The translations under genes and the position numbers were made by a program. The notes below the pieces were generated by a model, which saw only the letters and a list, made by a program, of their open reading frames with translations, was not told the DNA's origin and searched no databases. Below are positions 1 through 5,544 of a DNA stretch of 15,807 nt, piece by piece (the stretch's first letter is position 1; each line of letters opens with the position of its first letter). The stretch covers positions 1 through 15,807 of the forward strand of contig JAISRW010000014.1 in assembly GCA_031273405.1 (NCBI GenBank). Direction: 5' to 3'. This DNA comes from Treponema sp. GTDB taxonomy: Bacteria; Spirochaetota; Spirochaetia; Treponematales; Breznakiellaceae.

Positions 1-672
1 CATTGCGGCAGAAAGCCGGCGCTGCTCCTGGTCACCGACATTGACGACGCCAGGCTTAACAGGGCCGCTTCCATATTCAGCCCCGAAGAAGCGGCGAAGG
101 CGGGGGTAAAGCTTGTGTACGCAAACACCAAAGACATGGCCGATCCCGCAGCCCGGCTCAGGGAAATCAACGGCGGGAAACTCTTTAACGATGTCTTTGT
201 TTTTGCCCCCGTAAAGCCTGTGGTAGAACTGGCGGACAAGCTCCTGGGAAGCGACGGCTGCCTCAACTTTTTCGCCGGCCCCACAGACCCTGCGTTTTCA
301 GCGGCCTTCAACTTTTACAACGTCCACTACGAGTCCCATCACCTGGTGGGAACCTCCGGGGGCAATACGGACGACCTCAAGGAATCTATCGCCATGATGA
401 GCGCGAAGAAGCTGAACCCTTCGGCCCTGGTCACCCACATAGGCGGGCTCAACGCCGTGGCGGAGGCCACCATCAACCTGGACAAAATCCCCGGAGGCAA
501 GAAGCTCATCTACACCCACAAGAAGCTCCCCCTCACCGCCATCGACGACTTCGCGGAGAAGGGCAGGGCCGATCCCTTCTGGAAAACCCTGGAAGAGATC
601 ACCGCCCAAAACAATCGGCTCTGGTGCAAGGAAGCGGAGGATTATCTCCTCAAGAACGCCCCGGAGATTTGA
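1..672 (+). CDS. Zinc-type (medium-chain) dehydrogenase, resembling L-sorbose-1-phosphate reductase; 5' partial
   Basis: The reading frame is open from base 1, so the start lies outside the window; 223 residues and a TGA stop are present. The visible part is the NAD(P)-binding and C-terminal half of a medium-chain dehydrogenase: a hydrophobic strand ending in Asp (LLLVTDIDD) near residue 9-17, as expected for the ribose-binding end of a Rossmann beta-strand, then VFVFAPVKPVVELADKLL and the tail segment HIGGLNAVAEATINL followed by PGGKKLIYT. This tail pattern is one I associate with SorE-type L-sorbose-1-phosphate reductases, which reduce a ketose phosphate to a sugar-alcohol phosphate and are roughly 400 residues long. 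The zinc ligands would be in the missing half. The gene converges on the MATE gene with only 21 bp between. Family is well supported; the substrate is inference. Confidence 0.7.
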   Translation, partial: HCGRKPALLLVTDIDDARLNRAASIFSPEEAAKAGVKLVYANTKDMADPAARLREINGGKLFNDVFVFAPVKPVVELADKLLGSDGCLNFFAGPTDPAFSAAFNFYNVHYESHHLVGTSGGNTDDLKESIAMMSAKKLNPSALVTHIGGLNAVAEATINLDKIPGGKKLIYTHKKLPLTAIDDFAEKGRADPFWKTLEEITAQNNRLWCKEAEDYLLKNAPEI

Positions 673-693
673 GCCTGTTGGCATTGTGGCAGC

Positions 694-2058
694 CTACAGC
701 CCGTCGGTGACGCTGTGGAGCCACCTGCCGCTTCTAAAACGCCAGAGGCCCAGAAACATTTTAACCGGCTCCTCGGCGGAGATGCAGAGATAGATGACCC
801 AGACGGGAGCGCCGAAGACAAAGGCCGCGGCCGCGGCCAGGGGCAGCGCAAGGAGCCACATCACCGCTATGTCGTAGATGACGCAGAACACCGTATCCCC
901 GCCGGCCCGGCATATTCCTATCACCATGGACATGTTAAAAGCCCTGAAGGGATAGGAGAGGCAGAGGATGAGGAACATCTGCGACGCCGCCTTGAGTACC
1001 GCGGGCCCTACGTTAAAAACAAGGGGCAGAAAGGCGGAGAGGCCGAAAAGCGCCGCCCCCACAGCCAGGGACAGGAGGGGGGCAAAGCGGATAATGAGGG
1101 AAGCGTAATCCCTGGCGGTTTGCTCCCTGCCCTCGCCTATCTTCTTACCGACGAGCACGGCCATGCCGTTCCCTAAGCCTATAAAAATAACCCAGGTGAG
1201 CTGGGAGAAGGTATTGGTAATGTTGAAGGCAGCGATGGCGTCGGTATCGGTCCTGGCGAAGATGAGGTTCTGTACGGTTATCCCCGTGGACCAGGCTATC
1301 TCGTTGAGGATCACCGGCAGGGTGATTTTGAGAAACCGCCGTACATAGGGGCCGTTAAAGGCGAAAAGTTCCCCGGGGCTCCCCGCCGGGGGATAGCGGC
1401 GGGCGTAGCTTACGGTTACCAGGATCAGCGTCTCGACGAACCGGGAAATGACCGTGGCCAGGGCCGCGCCCCTTACCCCCATGGCCGGGACGGGGCCGGC
1501 CCCGAAGATGAAAAGGTAGTTGAGGGCGCCGTTCATGGAGAGGGCGACGAGGGTGGCCATGATGGCCAGCTTGACCTTTTCCACCGAACGGAGGGTCAGC
1601 ACCAGGGCCAGGTTTATGGCGAAGGGAATGAACGAAGGCGCCAGGGTTCTGAGGTAGACTTCTCCGGCGCGGATCACCAGGGGGTCCCGGGAATAGAAGC
1701 CGATGAGCTTATCGGGGATAAAAGCGGCTCCGGCGGTGAACAGGATGCCTACCATCAAATTCAGGGTCATGCAAAAGCCCATATTCTTTCGTATGCCCCG
1801 TATATCCTTTTTGCCCCAGAATTGGGCGGTAAAAATCGCCCCGCCGGAACAAATGCCGAAGAGGGTCAAATTATAGAGGAAAAAGATCTGGTTCCCCAAG
1901 CCGACCGCGGCGATTTCCACGGTCCCGAGCCGGCCAATCATGATGGTATCCAGCATATTGACCAGGGAATTGATGAGGTTCTGAAGCATTATCGGTATGG
2001 CGATGATAAACAGGCTTTTATAAAATTCTTTATCGCTAAAAAGCGGGGGCATCTTCAT
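694..2058 (-). CDS. MATE family multidrug/metabolite efflux transporter
   Basis: A 454-residue integral membrane protein with about twelve hydrophobic segments arranged as two similar halves. The opening FYKSLFIIAIPIMLQNLINS and the following MLDTIMIGRLGTVEIAAVGLGNQ are characteristic of the MATE family, and the second half repeats the pattern (LPVILNEIAWSTGITVQNLIF, then DAIAAFNITNTFSQL). MATE proteins export cationic drugs or metabolites across the inner membrane in exchange for Na+ or H+; the substrate cannot be predicted here. The length is normal. The ATG at 2058 places the family's conserved FYKSLF block about 12 residues from the N-terminus, so it is probably right, yet no Shine-Dalgarno sequence precedes it and a good promoter ends only about a dozen bases upstream. 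The gene stands alone on the minus strand. Confidence 0.9.
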   Translation of the reverse strand: MKMPPLFSDKEFYKSLFIIAIPIMLQNLINSLVNMLDTIMIGRLGTVEIAAVGLGNQIFFLYNLTLFGICSGGAIFTAQFWGKKDIRGIRKNMGFCMTLNLMVGILFTAGAAFIPDKLIGFYSRDPLVIRAGEVYLRTLAPSFIPFAINLALVLTLRSVEKVKLAIMATLVALSMNGALNYLFIFGAGPVPAMGVRGAALATVISRFVETLILVTVSYARRYPPAGSPGELFAFNGPYVRRFLKITLPVILNEIAWSTGITVQNLIFARTDTDAIAAFNITNTFSQLTWVIFIGLGNGMAVLVGKKIGEGREQTARDYASLIIRFAPLLSLAVGAALFGLSAFLPLVFNVGPAVLKAASQMFLILCLSYPFRAFNMSMVIGICRAGGDTVFCVIYDIAVMWLLALPLAAAAAFVFGAPVWVIYLCISAEEPVKMFLGLWRFRSGRWLHSVTDGL

Positions 2059-2070
2059 AATTAATACTTT

Positions 2071-2099
2071 AGTATACTACCTTTGGCGGGACTTTTCAA
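2071..2099 (-). promoter_or_regulatory. Sigma-70-type promoter of the MATE gene
   Basis: On the minus strand TTGAAA (2099-2094) and TATACT (2076-2071) are separated by 17 bp; each matches consensus at 5 of 6 positions. The -10 box lies in a perfect 10-bp palindrome TAGTATACTA (2070-2079) that might also be an operator. The predicted start, near 2064, leaves a leader of only about six bases before the ATG at 2058. Confidence 0.55.
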
Positions 2100-2155
2100 A
2101 ACGAACCCGCGCCGCCTCATCGAAATTCTAACCCAAAGGGGGTCCTGAAAATATC

Positions 2156-2161
2156 TATAAT
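2156..2161 (+). promoter_or_regulatory. Possible -10 element for the 129-aa protein gene
   Basis: A perfect TATAAT lies 139 bp before the start at 2300. No convincing -35 hexamer is seen 16-18 bp upstream, so this may be a weak or activator-dependent promoter, or chance. A transcript from here would carry both palindromes at 2163-2200 and 2249-2270 in its leader. Confidence 0.3.
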
Positions 2162-2162
2162 G

Positions 2163-2200
2163 CGAGGCTTTCCCAAAACTAACCGAGTTTTGGGAAAAGC
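2163..2200. repeat. Dispersed palindromic repeat, copy 1
   Basis: GCTTTCCCAAAACT (2167-2180) and AGTTTTGGGAAAAGC (2186-2200) form a near-perfect 14-bp stem with a 5-base loop AACCG and one extra base in the right arm. The 17-mer CGAGGCTTTCCCAAAAC at 2163-2179 occurs again exactly, in inverted orientation, at 8116-8132, so this is a repeat family and not just a local hairpin. No U-tract follows, which argues against a simple terminator. Confidence 0.7.
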
Positions 2201-2248
2201 TCATGCTTCTCCCTGGTTTTCCGATATTTATATAGTAAGGAGAGGTTT

Positions 2249-2270
2249 TCCCAAAACTTCAGTTTTGGGA
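2249..2270. repeat. Dispersed palindromic repeat, copy 2 (minimal form)
   Basis: TCCCAAAACT (2249-2258) and AGTTTTGGGA (2261-2270) form a perfect 10-bp inverted repeat with a 2-base centre. The arms are the same core as in copies 1 and 3. It lies 30 bp before the ATG at 2300 and directly after a purine-rich AAGGAGAGG (2237-2245) that has no start codon behind it. Confidence 0.65.
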
Positions 2271-2299
2271 CAGCAACCTAAAATTCAGGAGAAAGGGAA

Positions 2300-2689
2300 A
2301 TGATCCACGGGATTAATCCGGGCAGTATGGTTCCCAGTTTTGGCTACGCCTTAAACGTGTCCAGGAACGGCAGAATGTCCCTGCCTGTAGCGCCCACATC
2401 CTATATTTATTCCCAGTTCAAGCACGTTTCGGGCTTTCCCGCTCCCGAAGGCACCAGAGGAGTCGCCATCAGCAAGCTTAAAATCCTGGACGTCCTCATT
2501 GAACAGCTCAGCAAGATCAAAAAGCAGGATTCCTTGTCCATGGGCGCCCAGGTCTCCGACGAGCGGCTCGACGCCATGATCGAGCAGTACAAAACCCAGA
2601 TCCGCCAGGCCAAGGCGGTCAGCGAGATCATCCCCTACGCCCCCGCTCCCGCCGCCCGGACAGGGGCGCTCTTCAGCATCACGGCGTAA
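2300..2689 (+). CDS. Uncharacterised 129-residue protein
   Basis: I do not recognise this gene. The ATG at 2300 has a good ribosome binding site (AGGAGAAAGGG, about 2287-2297), and the frame is free of stops to TAA at 2687-2689. The protein has no signal peptide or membrane segment. Residues 1-50 are rich in Gly, Pro, Ser and aromatic residues (GINPGSMVPSFGYALNVS), which suggests an extended or disordered region. About residues 51-112 should be helical, with heptad-like spacing of Leu/Ile (KLKILDVLIEQLSKIKKQ, then RLDAMIEQYKTQIRQAKAV), suggesting a coiled coil or oligomerisation region. A short Ala/Pro-rich tail follows. It is monocistronic, converges on the GntR gene and sits behind two copies of the palindromic repeat. 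The strong RBS and plausible amphipathic helices support a real gene; function unknown. Confidence 0.7.
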   Translation: MIHGINPGSMVPSFGYALNVSRNGRMSLPVAPTSYIYSQFKHVSGFPAPEGTRGVAISKLKILDVLIEQLSKIKKQDSLSMGAQVSDERLDAMIEQYKTQIRQAKAVSEIIPYAPAPAARTGALFSITA

Positions 2690-2780
2690 ACCGAAGAACA
2701 CAGCCCTGAAACAGCCTCGGGGCCGCGGTCCCCGGAACACGGCTGCCAATCTTGGGATTGGCGGGGCTGCCCGGCGGGGA

Positions 2781-2819
2781 AACGCCTCATCTTTCGCCGG
2801 AGGAAGGCGTTTTCTTTTT
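2781..2819 (+). terminator. Probable rho-independent terminator after the 129-aa gene
   Basis: AACGCCT (2781-2787) pairs with AGGCGTT (2805-2811) and is followed by TTCTTTTT. It overlaps the last codons of the convergent GntR gene. The loop is long at 17 bases. Other hairpins fill the region before it, among them CGGGG/CCCCG (2718-2734) and GCCAATC/GATTGGC (2745-2762), without U-tracts. Confidence 0.45.
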
Positions 2820-3533
2820 ACCGCGGTCCAAAAGGGTTTGTACATTTTGCCTGTTGTATTCCAGATGATTCCGCATGGCGAGCTTTGCCGCTCCGGGGTC
2901 GTGTTTTTCAATGGCGGCGATGATATCGCGATGAACCATCAGGGCCTTCATGGTCTGGTATTTTTTCAGCGAATGATTGTATAGATCAATGCCGTAATTA
3001 ATCACCGGAATCAAATTCGGCATGACCATATTCCGCGAGCTTTTTGCAATCAGGGTATGAAACGCGATATCCTCATTGCTGTAATCCGCGTTTTTTCCGG
3101 CCAGTTCCTCAATGCTGCGGACTGCTTTTTTCATTTGTTCAATTTCGCCGCCGGTTGCGTAACAGGCGGCCAGGCCGGCAATTTCGGGCTCCAGAAGATA
3201 ACGGATAGTCATGAGGTCGGCGATTAATTGGATTTTGTTTTCGGTATAGTGAAAGCCGAAGGGATCGTCCACCATTCCCGGCTTTTCACAGACATAGGTC
3301 CCTTTCCCCCGGCGGATCTCCAGGATTTTTTTTGAAGTGAGCAGCTTCACCGCCTCGCGGACAGTCCCCCTTCCGACATGAAACAACTGGGCCAGTTCAA
3401 ATTCGTTGGGTATTTTTACCCCTCCCAGCAGCTGCCGTTCATGTATAAGCCGGCAAATTTGATCCGCGATTTGTTCAGTCAGCAGAGAAACATCCCCGTT
3501 GACGGTATTGGGTATTAACTGATTATCAAACAT
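2787..3533 (-). CDS. GntR family transcriptional regulator, FadR/FCD subfamily
   Basis: A 248-residue DNA-binding regulator. Residues 16-82 form the GntR winged helix-turn-helix, with IPNEFELAQLF (41-51), the recognition helix VGRGTVREAVKLL (53-65) and the wing RRGKGTYV (74-81). Residues 100-235 form an all-helical FCD ligand domain with R111 in the usual xxRxxLE context and a putative metal site D155, H159, H201 and H223. FCD regulators bind small organic acids or sugar acids and usually repress the adjacent catabolic operon. I chose the ATG at 3533 because GGGGGAG precedes it at the right distance and the N-terminus then fits the family; the frame is open further upstream to 3644, but that extension has no family features. 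It is divergent from the tctBCA operon, which it probably controls. Confidence 0.9.
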   Translation of the reverse strand: MFDNQLIPNTVNGDVSLLTEQIADQICRLIHERQLLGGVKIPNEFELAQLFHVGRGTVREAVKLLTSKKILEIRRGKGTYVCEKPGMVDDPFGFHYTENKIQLIADLMTIRYLLEPEIAGLAACYATGGEIEQMKKAVRSIEELAGKNADYSNEDIAFHTLIAKSSRNMVMPNLIPVINYGIDLYNHSLKKYQTMKALMVHRDIIAAIEKHDPGAAKLAMRNHLEYNRQNVQTLLDRGKKKTPSSGER

Positions 3534-3592
3534 CCGGATCTCCCCCGATAGAGTCAAGAACCAGCCGATTTTTGAACTGGATTCTCCATTCG

Positions 3593-3627
3593 CTATTGTA
3601 GAATAAAAAAGCAAGATACTACAATAG
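3593..3627. promoter_or_regulatory. Inverted repeat at the GntR gene promoter, possible autoregulatory operator
   Basis: CTATTGTAG (3593-3601) and CTACAATAG (3619-3627) are perfect 9-bp inverted arms, 17 bases apart. The right arm overlaps the candidate -10 box of the regulator's promoter. TTGTA/TACAA half-sites resemble those of several FCD regulators, which makes self-binding plausible but unproven. Confidence 0.45.
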
Positions 3628-3644
3628 GTAAAAAAAGAATACAA
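3616..3644 (-). promoter_or_regulatory. Candidate promoter of the GntR regulator gene
   Basis: On the minus strand TTGTAT (3644-3639) and TAGTAT (3621-3616) are 17 bp apart, each a 4 of 6 match to consensus, in a strongly A/T-rich region. The leader to the ATG at 3533 would be about 75 bases. Confidence 0.4.
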
Positions 3645-3662
3645 AAATAATGCAAAAAAACA

Positions 3663-3691
3663 TTGACAGCCTGTTATCCCTATGATAGTAT
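3663..3691 (+). promoter_or_regulatory. Sigma-70-type promoter of the tctBCA catabolic operon
   Basis: A perfect TTGACA (3663-3668) is followed after 17 bp by TAGTAT (3686-3691), a 4 of 6 match to the -10 consensus. Transcription would start near 3698, inside the dyad at 3694-3721, leaving a leader of about 160 bases before tctB. Confidence 0.6.
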
Positions 3692-3693
3692 TT

Positions 3694-3721
3694 ATACGTA
3701 ATATGACGTCATATGTCGTAT
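3694..3721. promoter_or_regulatory. Palindromic operator candidate at the operon transcription start
   Basis: ATATGACGTCATAT (3701-3714) is a perfect 14-bp palindrome. A second layer, ATACG (3694-3698) and CGTAT (3717-3721), is also symmetric about the same centre, with two mismatched pairs between the layers. It begins three bases after the -10 box and covers the expected start site, the classic place for a repressor. The adjacent GntR regulator is the obvious candidate to bind it. Confidence 0.6.
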
Positions 3722-3757
3722 GGCACCATGGCGGAGAGATACCGGGCCGGCCGCCGT

Positions 3758-3797
3758 CTTAGCAGGTTTTATGCGCGAAGCGCAACAAACTGCTAGG
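3758..3797 (+). promoter_or_regulatory. Long hairpin in the operon's 5' leader
   Basis: TAGCAG (3760-3765) pairs with CTGCTA (3790-3795), TTT (3767-3769) with AAA (3787-3789), and TGCGC (3772-3776) with GCGCA (3780-3784) around a GAA triloop. The result is one extended stem of about 36-40 bases with small bulges. No U-tract follows. The rest of the 327-bp space between the two start codons holds the promoters and dyads listed separately. Confidence 0.5.
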
Positions 3798-3860
3798 GCG
3801 CGGGAAAAACAGCGGACGATATTGCCGCCGAAGTCCGGGGAAGAAACAAGGGGAACAGGA

Positions 3861-4397
3861 ATGCTGAAATCAAAATATATCCGGTCGATGAATGATTTTA
3901 TTATCGGGATTACGCTGTGCGCCGCCGGCCTTTATATTGTGTTTACCAATGACATTGTTCAGGGAACGGCAAACGTCGGCCAGGCCGGGATCTGGATACG
4001 CCCGGATGTGTATGTGCGTTTTGTCGGCGGACTCCTGGCGTTTTTTTCCGCGGTTTTGGCAATTAAGGCCATCAACTTTAAAAAGACGGCGGAAACCACG
4101 GGCCTGCGGTTTTTTCTGTGCCGGGAAACAGCCTTTACCGCGATTGCCCTGGTTGCCTATGCGTTTTTTTTGACCCGTATCGGATTTGCCGTTTCTACTT
4201 TTCTTTTAACCTTCTTTCTTGTTTGCCTCTTTATGAAAAAGGAAAAATCCGGCCTGGGGAAGCCGCTTTCCGGTAAAAGGGAAATCCTAAAGGATATTCT
4301 TATTGCGGTCATTTTTTCGATAGTTCTGGTTATTGTGGTGTGGTTTATTTTTTCAAAAATTCTGTATGTGGCGCTTCCCGGGGCCGAATGGTTTTAA
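3861..4397 (+). CDS. tctB: Tripartite tricarboxylate transporter, small membrane subunit TctB
   Basis: A 178-residue membrane protein with four hydrophobic segments (about residues 10-28, 50-68, 90-130 region and 145-170), the size and topology of TctB, the small poorly conserved partner of TctA. The motif FIIGITLCAAGLYIVF at the first helix is typical. Family membership is secured by the adjacent tctC and tctA. The ATG at 3861 has AAGGGG at 3848-3853, seven bases upstream. An in-frame ATG at 3720 would add 47 residues of polar, arginine-rich sequence, lacks an RBS and sits within the operator dyad, so I reject it. It is the first gene of the operon. TctABC systems import carboxylates such as citrate using an ion gradient. 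Confidence 0.8.
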   Translation: MLKSKYIRSMNDFIIGITLCAAGLYIVFTNDIVQGTANVGQAGIWIRPDVYVRFVGGLLAFFSAVLAIKAINFKKTAETTGLRFFLCRETAFTAIALVAYAFFLTRIGFAVSTFLLTFFLVCLFMKKEKSGLGKPLSGKREILKDILIAVIFSIVLVIVVWFIFSKILYVALPGAEWF

Positions 4398-4467
4398 TGG
4401 GGCAATACGGAAAACTGTTAGATTTTCCGCAGAGATAGGATGTCTTTCTATATCAGAGGAGGAAGAG

Positions 4468-5472
4468 ATGAAAAGGATTCTGTGTCTTGTTTTGACAGCG
4501 GCTGTTTTGTCCGCGGCGGTATTTGCCGGCGGCCAGCAGGGATCGGAAGGGGGGGACAAGTTTCCGGCAAAACCGGTAACCTGTATTATTCCCTACGCCC
4601 CCGGCGGCGGGTCTGATGTTTTGACCAGGGGTGTTATGAAGTATATCAAGCTCCCCAACGGCCAGCCCCTGGTGGGAAGGAATATCGAAGGCGCCGGGGG
4701 TTATACCGGGGCGATCCAGGCCTACAATTCGGCCCCGGACGGTTATACCATTCTGACGCATAACCCCATGGATCTCCTGGCTTATGACCTCAGCGGCCAG
4801 GATGCCCTCCCCCTCTGGTCCCAGGCGGAATGTATCGCCATTGTCGTCGCCGACTACAACCTGGTTACCACCAACAAGACCGCGGCTTCCCAGAACGGCT
4901 GGAAAACTATCGAAGATGTCGTTGCCTGGGTAAAAGCCCATCCCGGACAGAAACTCAAGTGGGGGATGGTCGGCGCCCAGACCGTTAATATGGTAGATTC
5001 CCAGCGGGTCGCCCGGGCTCTCGGCATCTTCGACAGCATTACTTTTGTACCCTACGACGGCGGCGCCAATACCCGTACCGCGGCCTTGGCCAACGAGATA
5101 CAGCTTGAAACCTGCACCGCGGCGGAGATTCCCGGCGTGGTGGCCTCGGGCGATAATATTCCCCTCCTGGTGATCAACGATACCCGGATCAAGTCTTTCC
5201 CCGCCGTTCCCTCCACCGTTGAAAAGGGCATCAAGATTGCTACCGCCAAGTGGCGGGGCTATTTTGCGCCCAAGGGCACCCCGGCCCCGGTTATGCAGGT
5301 CCTCTCGGCGGCGTTTAAGCAGGTTACCGATGATCCGGAATTTGTTTCCAACACCGAAAACAATCTGAAATTTGACGTGCGCTACGTTGAGGGGCAGGCG
5401 GCAAAAGCCCAGATGCAGAAATGGCATGACGAGCTAAAACCCTTCTTCGACGAATTTAAAACCAAAAAATAA
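4468..5472 (+). CDS. tctC: Tripartite tricarboxylate transporter, periplasmic solute-binding protein TctC (Bug family)
   Basis: A 334-residue secreted binding protein. Residues 1-20 form a signal peptide with a K-R start, hydrophobic core and a VFA cleavage site before GGQQ; there is no lipobox Cys at the cleavage point, so a soluble periplasmic protein is expected. The Bug-family signature IIPYAPGGGSDVLTRG is at 40-55, followed by NIEGAGGYTGAIQAYN and a C-terminal WRGYFAPKGTPAPVMQVL block; these contact the carboxylate of the ligand in known Bug proteins. The length is normal. I chose the ATG at 4468 because GAGGAGGAAGAG directly precedes it and a signal peptide follows; the open frame extends upstream into tctB but that part has no family features. 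It lies 70 bp after tctB. The ligand, presumably an organic acid, cannot be named. Confidence 0.92.
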   Translation: MKRILCLVLTAAVLSAAVFAGGQQGSEGGDKFPAKPVTCIIPYAPGGGSDVLTRGVMKYIKLPNGQPLVGRNIEGAGGYTGAIQAYNSAPDGYTILTHNPMDLLAYDLSGQDALPLWSQAECIAIVVADYNLVTTNKTAASQNGWKTIEDVVAWVKAHPGQKLKWGMVGAQTVNMVDSQRVARALGIFDSITFVPYDGGANTRTAALANEIQLETCTAAEIPGVVASGDNIPLLVINDTRIKSFPAVPSTVEKGIKIATAKWRGYFAPKGTPAPVMQVLSAAFKQVTDDPEFVSNTENNLKFDVRYVEGQAAKAQMQKWHDELKPFFDEFKTKK

Positions 5473-5480
5473 TTAAACGG

Positions 5481-5530
5481 ACCGCCCTGAATATCCTTCC
5501 GAAGCGTTCAGGGGCGGTTTGTATTTTTTT
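5481..5530 (+). terminator. Intra-operon terminator-like stem-loop between tctC and tctA
   Basis: ACCGCCCTGAA (5481-5491) pairs with TTCAGGGGCGGT (5507-5518), leaving one bulged base in the right arm, and is followed by TTGTA and a run of eight T. This has all parts of a rho-independent terminator, yet lies within the operon eight bases after the tctC stop. The T run leads directly into the tctA ribosome binding site GAAGGAG (5532-5538). Partial termination would give more binding protein than membrane subunit. Confidence 0.65.
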
Positions 5531-5544
5531 TGAAGGAGCCCGGA

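Noticed and set aside
2237..2245. AAGGAGAGG as a ribosome binding site of another small gene
   Set aside because: No ATG, GTG or TTG follows at a usable distance before the palindrome.
3681..3686. TATGAT as -10 box for the TTGACA at 3663
   Set aside because: The spacing is only 12 bp; TAGTAT at 3686-3691 gives the normal 17 bp.
3720..3860. An in-frame upstream ATG that would add 47 residues to TctB
   Set aside because: No RBS, location inside the operator dyad, and a polar Arg-rich extension not seen in TctB; the ATG at 3861 has a good RBS.
4453..5427. A 324-codon open frame on the minus strand opposite tctC
   Set aside because: It lies entirely antisense to a clear Bug-family protein, has a Gly/Arg/His-rich composition typical of antisense frames in G+C-rich DNA, and shows no domain.
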